Assembly: GCA_027033525.1 (NCBI GenBank)
Contig: JALVLD010000169.1
Location: forward strand, 1-7,104
From: Candidatus Dojkabacteria bacterium
GTDB taxonomy: Bacteria > Patescibacteriota > Dojkabacteria > GCA-002793355
DNA: 7,104 bases
Reading direction: 5' to 3'
Every line of letters starts with the position of its first letter. Positions within the stretch are counted from its first letter, which is position 1. This document shows positions 1 to 5,637 of the stretch, piece after piece. Both the position numbers and the translations under genes were made by a program. The notes below the pieces were generated by a model. The model did no database searches. It was not told the DNA's origin and worked only from the letters and a program-made list of their open reading frames with translations.

Positions 1-155
1 AAGGTATAGAAGAAAAATTACAAGCTGCAGGTATTCACTCAATTGAATTATTGAGCCAAAAGAGTTTGGCGGAATTAAAAGCGATTAAAGGAATCGGGGC
101 AAAAACTGCAGAGAAAATAATTTCAATAGTTAAAAAGTATAATGCCAACAACTAA
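1..155 (+). CDS. 3' end of a gene ending in a helix-hairpin-helix; probably 30S ribosomal protein uS2 with C-terminal extension
   Basis: Only the last 50 or so codons are present (open in frame from base 3, stop TAA at 153-155). The visible peptide has the shape of a helix-hairpin-helix (HhH) repeat: a 'LQAAGIHSIELLSQ' helix-turn, then 'LAELKAIKGIGAKTAEKI' with the GIGxKTAxKI hairpin that binds nucleic-acid backbone in this fold. The same fold closes some NusA proteins and is found as an appendage on various nucleic-acid-binding proteins. The identity is inferred from position: the gene directly before tsf in most bacteria is rpsB, and this gene overlaps tsf by 14 nt, so uS2 carrying an HhH tail is my preferred reading. 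NusA is the main alternative, although nusA is normally followed by infB. The body of the protein lies outside the window, so no symbol is given. Confidence 0.55.
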   Translation, partial: GIEEKLQAAGIHSIELLSQKSLAELKAIKGIGAKTAEKIISIVKKYNANN

Positions 156-729
156 ACTTTTTATAAAATTAAGAAAACTTACTGGTGCCAGCCTTTCACT
201 TTGTCGTGAAGCAGCTGAAAAATATCCGGACGATGAAGCAAAGGCTTTAGAGTACATAAAACAAAAGTTGCAAGCTAGAGCTGAGAAGTTTGCAGGACGC
301 GAGACTAAGAACGGAATAATTGAGGTGTATTCTCATGGCCAGATGAAAAATATTGGCGTAATGGTCGAGGTTTTATGTCAAACAGATTTCGTTGCAAAAA
401 ATCCGGACTTCAGACACTTTGCCCATGAACTTGCTTTGCAAATTGCATCAATGAATCCGTTGTATATTTCTCGGGAAGATGTCTCTGAAGAACAGGTAGA
501 AACTTTGAAGGCTAGTTATAGAGAAGAATTAAAGGACAGTGGTAAACCAGATCAGGTAATAGACAAAATTATTGAGGGTAAGCTAGAGAAGTGGTACAAA
601 GAATCGTGCTTGTTAGAGCAAGAGTATTATAGAGACCCAGATAAAACGATTCAAGACCTTTTAAGGGAGCTTAGCGGTACCTTAGGGGAAAATATTAAAA
701 TTTCACGCTTTATAAGATGGGAGATCTAG
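142..729 (+). CDS. tsf: Translation elongation factor Ts (EF-Ts)
   Basis: EF-Ts is the cytosolic guanine-nucleotide exchange factor that releases GDP from EF-Tu. The 195-residue product opens with the UBA-like N-terminal domain (about residues 1-45), recognisable by 'LRKLTGASLSLCREA', which matches the family's LRExTGAGMMDCKKAL pattern. The core signature TDFVA, whose Asp-Phe pair displaces the EF-Tu magnesium site, is at residues 81-85 (family form ETDFVAR; here QTDFVAK). The length is that of the short EF-Ts class (Thermus type, about 196 aa), with a single core subdomain rather than the duplicated E. coli form. The ATG at 142 puts M nine residues before the conserved LR, the usual distance. 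It overlaps the upstream gene by 14 nt and the next gene by 13 nt, so translation is probably coupled. No Shine-Dalgarno sequence precedes it. Confidence 0.96.
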   Translation: MPTTKLFIKLRKLTGASLSLCREAAEKYPDDEAKALEYIKQKLQARAEKFAGRETKNGIIEVYSHGQMKNIGVMVEVLCQTDFVAKNPDFRHFAHELALQIASMNPLYISREDVSEEQVETLKASYREELKDSGKPDQVIDKIIEGKLEKWYKESCLLEQEYYRDPDKTIQDLLRELSGTLGENIKISRFIRWEI

Positions 730-1277
730 AGACTTTTTTTGAAGAGTTAGAGCTTGATCTAGAAGAGCAATTAGAGAGGTTTCAAAAAGAAGTAGCTAAG
801 ATGCGAATTGGGGAGGTAAATATTGAGTCTGCTAAGCAAATTCAAGTAGAGGCCTATGGTAGCAAGGTGCCTTTGTATCAAGTTGCGACATTATCTGCTC
901 CTAATGCAATGACTCTTGTTGTGACCCCATGGGATAAGAACCTGCTAAAAAATTTGGCGGATGCAATTAATGATTATTATGGCTCGGATATAACCCCCAA
1001 TATAAAGGATGATGCTATTTATATAAATTTCCCTCCCCTAACTAAGGAGAGACAGCAGGAATATTTAAAATTAATAAAGAAATTGGCAGAAACATACAGG
1101 CAACGATTACGCGATATTCGTAATGAATATAAAAATAAGATTGAATCAGCTAAACAAGAAGGCAATTTAACAGAGGATGATTATTATAAGGCACTTGAAA
1201 AGCTTGATACATATACTAAAAAATACGTAGAACAAATTAATTCTATTTATGAGCACAAGAAGCAGGAATTATTATGA
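717..1277 (+). CDS. frr: Ribosome recycling factor (RRF)
   Basis: RRF works with EF-G to split post-termination ribosomes. The 186-residue length is normal for the family (about 185). Domain I helices flank domain II: 'KEVAKMRIGEVNIES' (24-38) corresponds to the family ExxKxRTGRAxP segment, then 'YGSKVPLYQVATLSAPNAMTLVVTPWD' features at 47-73 and 'NFPPLTKERQQEYLKLIKK' at 104-122 are diagnostic. The C-terminal coiled-coil arm contains 'RDIRNEY' (132-138), where most relatives have R-x-x-RR; the first functional Arg is kept and the second is Asn. The canonical RTGRA is RIGEV, so the second Arg of that loop is also missing. The ATG start overlaps tsf by 13 nt, and the stop TGA shares the ATGA with rseP. 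The gene lies directly after tsf, with the usual intervening pyrH absent. Confidence 0.96.
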   Translation: MGDLETFFEELELDLEEQLERFQKEVAKMRIGEVNIESAKQIQVEAYGSKVPLYQVATLSAPNAMTLVVTPWDKNLLKNLADAINDYYGSDITPNIKDDAIYINFPPLTKERQQEYLKLIKKLAETYRQRLRDIRNEYKNKIESAKQEGNLTEDDYYKALEKLDTYTKKYVEQINSIYEHKKQELL

Positions 1278-2368
1278 CAATTGTCATTTTTTTAGGGATT
1301 GTAAATATCTTAATTTTAATTCACGAGTTAGGACATTTTATTTTTGCGAAGCAATTTAAAGTTAAGGTACGTGAATTTGCAATAGGAGTTGGCCCTGTGC
1401 TTTTTAAAAAAAAGATTAAGGGCACAATATACAGCATTAGGCTTATTCCATTTGGTGGTTTTAACGATATAAAAGGGCAAGAAAAAAGGGAGAAAGGGAA
1501 GGGAAACTTTGTGGACATTAGTTTTTGGCAGAAAGTGTTGGTAATTTTAGGTGGGATTATTTTAAATATCATTTTGGCAATTATCAGCTTTTATGGATTA
1601 TTATTTGCAAGTAATTTTAAATTTCCTGTTGCATTTGAGTTGCCAGTGTATTTTGCAAATGTGCGCAAGGTAAAAAATCCTGGCGTTATTGTAGTAAAGG
1701 TCGCTTCGAATCCAGTGTTAAAAAAGCTTAAAGTACCTTTTTATTTAGTGGCAGTTAATGGAAAAACAATCTATTCTAGGCAAGAACTCCTAAATATTTT
1801 AAGGCGTGTAAAAGATGGCAAAGTTAATTTGTTAATTAAAAGCAGGGATGGGGAAGAGATGGAATTGGCAAACGTACCAGTGAAGGGGGGCGTGTTAGGT
1901 ATTTACTTAGTTCCTAATGAAAAGTTTTTTTTAGATTATGGAGGTTCACGCCTATTAAAGATTTTCAGTGGGCCTGCAATGGCTTTAGATATGCTTAAAG
2001 CCAATACAGTATTACTTTCTCGTCTAGTTAAGCAAGCACTAAAAAGGCATGATTTAAAGCCGTTGTCATATTCAGTGTCTGGGCCTGTTGGGATTTACAA
2101 GGTGGTAGAAGACGGTGTATCACACAGATTGGGCATCCCTTATTTTTTGCAGTTAATTGGTTTATTAAGTTTAAGTTTAGCCGTGTTTAATTTACTACCA
2201 TTTCCAGGTTTAGATGGTTGGCATTTGTTTATAATTACAATACAAAAACTATCCAGAGGACGTTTGTACAATGAAACGTTTTATAAGTATGTAACCATTG
2301 GTGGTTTGATAGTACTTATAATTTTATCTATAATCATAACAGTTAAGGATATAAAGTTATTTTTTTAA
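1274..2368 (+). CDS. rseP: Site-2 intramembrane zinc metalloprotease, RseP/RasP family (M50)
   Basis: Membrane-embedded M50 protease that cuts transmembrane segments, such as anti-sigma factors or signal-peptide remnants. The zinc motif HELGH is at residues 17-21 inside the first membrane segment. The third ligand, Asp314, lies in 'NLLPFPGLDGWHL' (306-318), the equivalent of the family NxxPxPxLDGG. The re-entrant loop 'LIPFGGF' (57-63) precedes a second membrane helix near 88-112. One PDZ domain spans roughly 130-210, and membrane segments follow near 288-312 and 338-361. At 364 aa it has the size of single-PDZ forms. Oddities: LDGW replaces LDGG, the GPxxN of the second helix reads GGIILN (93-98), and the PDZ Gly-Asp turn reads 'VPFYLVAVNGK'. 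All zinc ligands are present, so activity is plausible. The ATG is coupled to frr through ATGA, with an AGGA box at 1264-1267 six bases upstream, the clearest Shine-Dalgarno in the window. Confidence 0.93.
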   Translation: MTIVIFLGIVNILILIHELGHFIFAKQFKVKVREFAIGVGPVLFKKKIKGTIYSIRLIPFGGFNDIKGQEKREKGKGNFVDISFWQKVLVILGGIILNIILAIISFYGLLFASNFKFPVAFELPVYFANVRKVKNPGVIVVKVASNPVLKKLKVPFYLVAVNGKTIYSRQELLNILRRVKDGKVNLLIKSRDGEEMELANVPVKGGVLGIYLVPNEKFFLDYGGSRLLKIFSGPAMALDMLKANTVLLSRLVKQALKRHDLKPLSYSVSGPVGIYKVVEDGVSHRLGIPYFLQLIGLLSLSLAVFNLLPFPGLDGWHLFIITIQKLSRGRLYNETFYKYVTIGGLIVLIILSIIITVKDIKLFF

Positions 2369-2371
2369 TTT

Positions 2372-3799
2372 ATGCAAGCAGATATAAATAAAGATTTTGC
2401 AGCGTGGTATCAAGAGGCAGTACTTTCGGCCGACCTGGCCGATTATGGACCTGTGCGTGGGACGATTATCTTTAAACCATATGGTTATGCACTTTGGAAA
2501 AAGGTTCAGAATATTTTAGGTAAGATGATAAATGAAGAATTAGGAGCAGAGGATGTGTATTTCCCTTCGTTAATTCCGTATGAGTTTTTGTCTAAGGAAA
2601 AGGAGCATGTAGAAGGTTTTGCTCCGGAAGTTGCTGTTGTTACACATGCGGGTGGTAAAAAATTAGATAAGCCTGTTGTAATAAGACCCACATCAGAGAC
2701 TGTGATGTATGATGCTTTTGCTAGATGGATAGAATCCTATAAAGATTTGCCTTTAAAAGTTAATCAGTGGGTAAATATAGTGCGTTGGGAAAAGCGTACT
2801 GTGCTTTTTTTGCGTTCGTCGGAGTTTTTGTGGCAAGAGGGGCATACTGTTCATGCTACAGAATCGCAGGCAGATTCAATGGTAATGGAGGCCTTGAGTA
2901 TTTACGATAAGTTTTTGCGAAGCTATATGGCGATTCCCGGTATTAAGGGGTATAAAACTAATGGTGAGAGGTTTGCCGGTGCTTTATATACCACCACAAT
3001 AGAAGTGCTCCTTAAAAGTAGGCGTGCTTTGCAGATCGCAACGTCACACAATTTAGGGCAAGGTTTTGCTAAAGCTTTTGGTATAAAGTATGTAAATAAG
3101 TACAATAAAGAGGTTTATCCTTGGCAAACCAGTTGGGGGTTAAGCACAAGGAGTTTAGGAGGGTTAATAGGTTTGCATGGTGATGAAAAAGGGGTAGTGT
3201 TTCCGCCGTATATGGCTCCTATCCCTGTAGTAATAATACCTATATTTAAAGGTGAGGCAGAGCGTCTAGAAGTTGCAGAATATATAGCCGGCATAGAAAA
3301 AATGCTTAAAGGTGTAGGGATCAAGTTTAAGACTGATTGGAGTGACAATACGCCGGGTTGGAAGTTTAATCATTGGGAAGCTAAGGGAGTCCCTTTGCGA
3401 ATAGAGGTTGGTTTAAAGGAGGTTAAAAAACATATGGTAAAGTGTGTGTCTCGCGTGGATGGACAGGCTAAATCCTTTTCTAAGGGTTCGAAGTTATACA
3501 AGTATATCGAAGCATTTTTAGATGAAATTCAAGCCCAGATACTTGCAAGGGCAAATACATTTTTAAATGAGCATATAACCGAGGCACAAAATGAGAAAGA
3601 ATTAGAAGAAATATTACATGACAAGGGCGGGTTCATAAAGGTATTTTTTAAAGATGACGACAAGAAAGCTGAATACCTCCAGGCCAAGTATAAAATTACG
3701 CCTAGGGTTGTTCCTTTAGATACCTATAGCGAACTGGGACACGATTTTATTACAGGTGAAAAAGGTGCACGGCTAACCTTGTTTGCAAAAGCATATTAA
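2372..3799 (+). CDS. proS: Prolyl-tRNA synthetase, archaeal/eukaryotic-like (ProS type 3) form
   Basis: Charges tRNA-Pro with proline in the cytosol. The class II core is clear: 'RPTSE' at 105-109, motif 2 'RWEKRT' at 138-143 continuing to 'EFLWQEGHTVHA' (151-162), the proline-pocket 'GERFAGA' (198-204), 'ATSHNLGQGFAKAF' (223-236), and motif 3 'TSWGLSTRSLGGLIGLHGDE' (253-272). The anticodon-binding domain follows (about 284-385), including 'PGWKFNHWEAKGVPLRIEVG'. The protein ends in Tyr475, matching the conserved C-terminal Tyr of this subclass that reaches the active site. At 475 aa with no insertion (editing) domain between motifs 2 and 3, it is the archaeal/Thermus-like type, not the E. 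coli type of about 570 aa. The C-terminal domain has no cysteine, so the four-Cys zinc site of Thermus-type enzymes is absent. It begins 3 nt after rseP, the location usual for bacterial proS. Confidence 0.96.
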   Translation: MQADINKDFAAWYQEAVLSADLADYGPVRGTIIFKPYGYALWKKVQNILGKMINEELGAEDVYFPSLIPYEFLSKEKEHVEGFAPEVAVVTHAGGKKLDKPVVIRPTSETVMYDAFARWIESYKDLPLKVNQWVNIVRWEKRTVLFLRSSEFLWQEGHTVHATESQADSMVMEALSIYDKFLRSYMAIPGIKGYKTNGERFAGALYTTTIEVLLKSRRALQIATSHNLGQGFAKAFGIKYVNKYNKEVYPWQTSWGLSTRSLGGLIGLHGDEKGVVFPPYMAPIPVVIIPIFKGEAERLEVAEYIAGIEKMLKGVGIKFKTDWSDNTPGWKFNHWEAKGVPLRIEVGLKEVKKHMVKCVSRVDGQAKSFSKGSKLYKYIEAFLDEIQAQILARANTFLNEHITEAQNEKELEEILHDKGGFIKVFFKDDDKKAEYLQAKYKITPRVVPLDTYSELGHDFITGEKGARLTLFAKAY

Positions 3800-3810
3800 T
3801 TTGATATAAT
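3783..3810 (+). promoter_or_regulatory. Sigma-70-type extended -10 promoter for rpsU, positioned for leaderless transcription
   Basis: A -35-like TTGCAA (3783-3788) is separated by 16 nt from a perfect TATAAT (3805-3810), and a TG at 3802-3803 gives the extended -10 form TGnTATAAT. The seventh base after the -10 box is 3817, the A of the rpsU ATG, so transcription would begin at or within a base or two of the start codon. There is no Shine-Dalgarno sequence in the 17 nt between proS and rpsU. The boxes are read directly; use as a promoter is inferred. Confidence 0.7.
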
Positions 3811-3816
3811 TTGTCT

Positions 3817-4053
3817 ATGGCAGTTGTTGTAGTACATCAAAATGAACCAATTAATTCTGCCCTTGCGAGGTTTCAGCGTCAGGTTATGAAGGAAGGAATA
3901 ATTGCAGATGTTTTAGCACATAGGTGGTATGTATCAAAGAGCGAAGTTAAACGTATAAAAAGATTAGCAGTTGAGCGTTTAAGGCGTCGTCGTAGGAGAA
4001 GGCGTCGCAAGAAACCCCCCGTAAAGGTGAAATTGCATCCCCAAATTATATAG
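3817..4053 (+). CDS. rpsU: 30S ribosomal protein bS21
   Basis: bS21 sits on the platform of the small subunit near the anti-Shine-Dalgarno end of 16S rRNA and assists initiation. The 78-residue product begins 'MAVVVVHQNEPINSALARF', close to the family opening VVVRxNEPFDxALRRFKR, followed by 'AHRWYVSKSEVKRIKR', equivalent to the conserved RREFYExPTxxRKRK. The C-terminal helix contains nine consecutive arginines (residues 56-64 approximately) and then 'KKPPVKVKLHPQII', a strongly basic tail. I chose ATG 3817 over the in-frame TTG at 3811 because it gives the family N-terminus and the TTG lies directly against the -10 box. It is followed 9 nt later by yqeY, a pairing (rpsU-yqeY) common in Firmicutes and others. 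Confidence 0.93.
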   Translation: MAVVVVHQNEPINSALARFQRQVMKEGIIADVLAHRWYVSKSEVKRIKRLAVERLRRRRRRRRRKKPPVKVKLHPQII

Positions 4054-4062
4054 TGTTTGTAT

Positions 4063-4518
4063 ATGGAAGCTCAAAAGACTCAATTAGAGCAGGCAATTCG
4101 TTCTGAATTTTTGCGAGCTAGAGTAGCCAAGGATAGAGTAACTACAGGCATTTTATCTATTTTACTCACAGAAATAGAGAATAAATCACTTCTTAAGGAT
4201 AGGAAACCTTTAAGTGAACCTGAGATCGTTGGTATTTTACGGAAAATGATTCGCAATTTAGAAGAAACTATAGGGATTTATAAGCAGCAAAATAAGCAAG
4301 AACTTTTAGCAGAAGAGCAAAAGCAGTTAGAGATATTAAAAAAATTCTTACCACAGCCCTTGACTGAAGCTGAGATTAAAGATTTGGTCAAGGATGCCAT
4401 TGGTAAGCTAGGGAAGGATATGGGCAAAATTATGCAGTTTATGCGCGAGAAATATGGTGCACATCTAGACAGTCGAGTATTAGCAGATATTGTTCGCAAT
4501 GAGATCTCTAAAGCTTAG
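4063..4518 (+). CDS. yqeY: GatB/YqeY-domain protein
   Basis: A 151-residue, mostly helical protein of the YqeY family, homologous to the C-terminal tRNA-contacting helical domain of GatB from the tRNA-dependent amidotransferase. Family landmarks: 'DRVTTGILSILLTEIENK' near residues 24-41, 'ILRKMIRNLEETIGIYKQQNKQELLAEEQKQLEILKKFLP' patterns in the middle (the family reads KxRxESixxYxxAgRxDLaxxExxElxilxxyLP), and 'GKDMGKIMQFMREKY' near the end, matching the GkxMGkVMxxlkxk motif. Its precise role is not established; a tRNA-related function is assumed from homology. ATG 4063 is preferred to the in-frame TTG at 4057. No Shine-Dalgarno sequence is visible. The 3' end overlaps ybeY by 20 nt. Confidence 0.92.
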   Translation: MEAQKTQLEQAIRSEFLRARVAKDRVTTGILSILLTEIENKSLLKDRKPLSEPEIVGILRKMIRNLEETIGIYKQQNKQELLAEEQKQLEILKKFLPQPLTEAEIKDLVKDAIGKLGKDMGKIMQFMREKYGAHLDSRVLADIVRNEISKA

Positions 4519-4924
4519 TTTTGTGTTTGAAAAAAAGTTTAAGCTTGTAGCCAATTGTAAACTCCAGTTATTTAAGGGGAAAATAGATCGATTGTGGCAC
4601 AAATACAAACTGCCGCAATTTGGGTATGTACAGGTGAATTTCGTGAGTGCATCCACCATTAAAACTCTTAATTATAAATATAAAGGTCGGAATGGACTTA
4701 CAGACGTAATTTCATTTAATTACAATGAGCCCAATTTATTTGGCGAGCTTTTTATTTGTCCTGCAGCTGTAAGGAAGAACGCCGCTAAATACCACCAAGT
4801 TTTTTGTGATGAGCTTTATAGAGTTTTAATTCATGGGTTGTTGCATTTGACAGGCTATTTGCATGGTTCTAAAATGTTTGCAATTCAGGAAAAGATCTTA
4901 GATAATTTAAGCAAGTGTAAATAA
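4499..4924 (+). CDS. ybeY: YbeY endoribonuclease / rRNA maturation factor
   Basis: YbeY is a zinc-dependent single-strand endoribonuclease-like protein involved in 16S rRNA 3'-end maturation and ribosome quality control. The zinc motif HxxxHxxxxxH is present as 'HGLLHLTGYLH' (residues 112-122 from ATG 4499). The upstream signature is 'LNYKYKGRNGLTDVISF' (57-73), equivalent to LNxxYRxxDxxTDVLSF, followed by 'FGELFIC' (81-87) for the family GDIxIC strand. The 141-aa length is within the family range. One variation: the penultimate Asp of the usual GYDH is Leu (GYLH), and the third His is intact. I chose ATG 4499 rather than the in-frame TTG at 4490; both lie within yqeY, giving a 20-nt or longer overlap. 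A product of the same transcript as rpsU and yqeY is likely. Confidence 0.93.
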   Translation: MRSLKLSFVFEKKFKLVANCKLQLFKGKIDRLWHKYKLPQFGYVQVNFVSASTIKTLNYKYKGRNGLTDVISFNYNEPNLFGELFICPAAVRKNAAKYHQVFCDELYRVLIHGLLHLTGYLHGSKMFAIQEKILDNLSKCK

Positions 4925-4929
4925 ATTTT

Positions 4930-4941
4930 TATAAATATAGT
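4930..4941 (+). promoter_or_regulatory. Possible -10 region before hpf
   Basis: The 20-nt gap between ybeY and hpf contains TATAAA (4930-4935) and an overlapping TATAGT (4936-4941), ending nine and three bases before the hpf ATG. No convincing -35 box is seen at the proper distance, and such AT-rich hexamers are common in this sequence. There is no Shine-Dalgarno sequence before hpf, so a very short leader is possible, but this is weak evidence; hpf may simply be cotranscribed with ybeY. Confidence 0.3.
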
Positions 4942-4944
4942 CGT

Positions 4945-5523
4945 ATGGCTGATTCTAGCTTAAATATGCGTTTTAAAGCAAAGGGGATGGAATTATCGAG
5001 TGCGTTAAAGGAGTATTTTATTGGAAAAATTGATAAATTAGAGCATAAAGGGTTAGTTGAATGGATTGATGTAGAATTTGGGCAAACTATTGCCCATAGA
5101 GGTGTTGCAGATGATTTTTACGTTAGAGTACTATTAAAAATGCCAAAGGCTTACGTGCGTGTAAAAAAGAGTGGGGACGATATATATGCCTTGGTTGATG
5201 AAGTCGTGGATATATTGGTTCAAAAGGTTAACCAATATTTTAGTAAACTAGCAGAACAGCCCAAGGTGCCAGAGAAACTTATAGTATTGCAAGATCAAGA
5301 GGATTTTTCAAACGACGTTGCTAAATATTTAGACTACGAGGTAAGAGTTCGGCGTAAAGAACTTAAAGAAATGGCACCGATGACGGTCCAGGAAGCTGTT
5401 GTACATTTAGAGTTGTTGGGTTTGCCAGCATTTATATTTCGTAATGTGGAAGACGGTAATTCGGTTCAGATGCTTTATAAGGATGGGACCGAATATGTGC
5501 TAGTTGTTCCTCCAAAGGTTTAG
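4945..5523 (+). CDS. hpf: Ribosome hibernation promoting factor, long form (HPF)
   Basis: Long HPF binds the decoding site of idle 70S ribosomes and joins two of them into 100S dimers through its C-terminal domain. Residues 1-105 form the S30AE/YfiA fold ('KGMELSSALKEYFIGKIDKLEH' start, 'YALVDEVVDILVQKVNQY' helix). A linker of about 30 residues follows, then the S30AE C-terminal dimerisation domain (about 133-188): 'VRRKELKEMAPMTVQEAVVHLELLG', 'FIFRNVEDG' and a last strand 'YVLVVPP'. The match to the family R+KxFxxKPMxxEEAixqMeLLGHxFFvFrN is clear. At 192 aa it is at the normal length for the long form. It is the last gene of the + strand series and is followed by a strong hairpin. An in-frame echo of its last strand lies beyond the stop (5542-5574). 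Confidence 0.94.
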   Translation: MADSSLNMRFKAKGMELSSALKEYFIGKIDKLEHKGLVEWIDVEFGQTIAHRGVADDFYVRVLLKMPKAYVRVKKSGDDIYALVDEVVDILVQKVNQYFSKLAEQPKVPEKLIVLQDQEDFSNDVAKYLDYEVRVRRKELKEMAPMTVQEAVVHLELLGLPAFIFRNVEDGNSVQMLYKDGTEYVLVVPPKV

Positions 5524-5541
5524 TGGTAACGATTTGTTTCT

Positions 5542-5574
5542 GCTGAAGGTGTGCTGGTTGTTCCAGGAAGGTAG
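5542..5574 (+). repeat. Imperfect in-frame echo of the hpf 3' end, beyond its stop codon
   Basis: After the hpf stop (TAG 5521-5523) and a second in-frame stop (TAA 5527-5529), the same frame reads 'AEGVLVVPGR' and ends in TAG at 5572. The true hpf end reads 'TEYVLVVPPKV'. The two copies lie 54 nt (18 codons) apart and match at 18 of 24 bases over 5488-5511 against 5542-5565. It may be a decayed partial duplication of the hpf terminus; a chance match cannot be excluded. Confidence 0.4.
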
Positions 5575-5581
5575 TTTTTAA

Positions 5582-5612
5582 GGTGGGGCGGCAGCGAAGC
5601 TGCCGCCCCACC
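5582..5612. terminator. GC-rich perfect hairpin between convergent genes, likely bidirectional terminator
   Basis: A 14-bp perfect inverted repeat (5582-5595, GGTGGGGCGGCAGC, pairing with 5599-5612) encloses a GAA triloop, so the apex is GCGAAGC, a compact and very stable hairpin. With one bulged C (5613) the stem can grow by four A/T pairs (5578-5581 with 5614-5617). It is strikingly GC-rich for this AT-rich sequence and lies between the ends of hpf (+) and the surA-like gene (-), 58 and 25 nt from their stops. Neither side has a clean T tract, so it may stop RNA polymerase poorly, or act as a 3' end stabiliser or a dispersed repeat. Confidence 0.7.
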
Positions 5613-5637
5613 CTTAACTAATTTATTTGCCTGGGGA

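Noticed and set aside
1321..1572. Antisense open frame of 83 codons within rseP
   Set aside because: It lies opposite a clear protease gene, shows no recognisable domain, and reads as the mirror of hydrophobic codons.
2506..3348. Three short antisense open frames inside proS
   Set aside because: Shadows of the strongly conserved class II synthetase on the other strand.
3811..3816. TTG 3811 as start of rpsU
   Set aside because: It directly follows the TATAAT box and adds two residues not in the family; ATG 3817 gives the conserved N-terminus.
4490..4498. TTG 4490 as start of ybeY
   Set aside because: ATG 4499 is a stronger codon and gives a normal family length; the extra three residues add nothing recognisable.
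4278..4499. Antisense 73-codon frame in yqeY
   Set aside because: Entirely covered by the YqeY coding sequence and without family resemblance.
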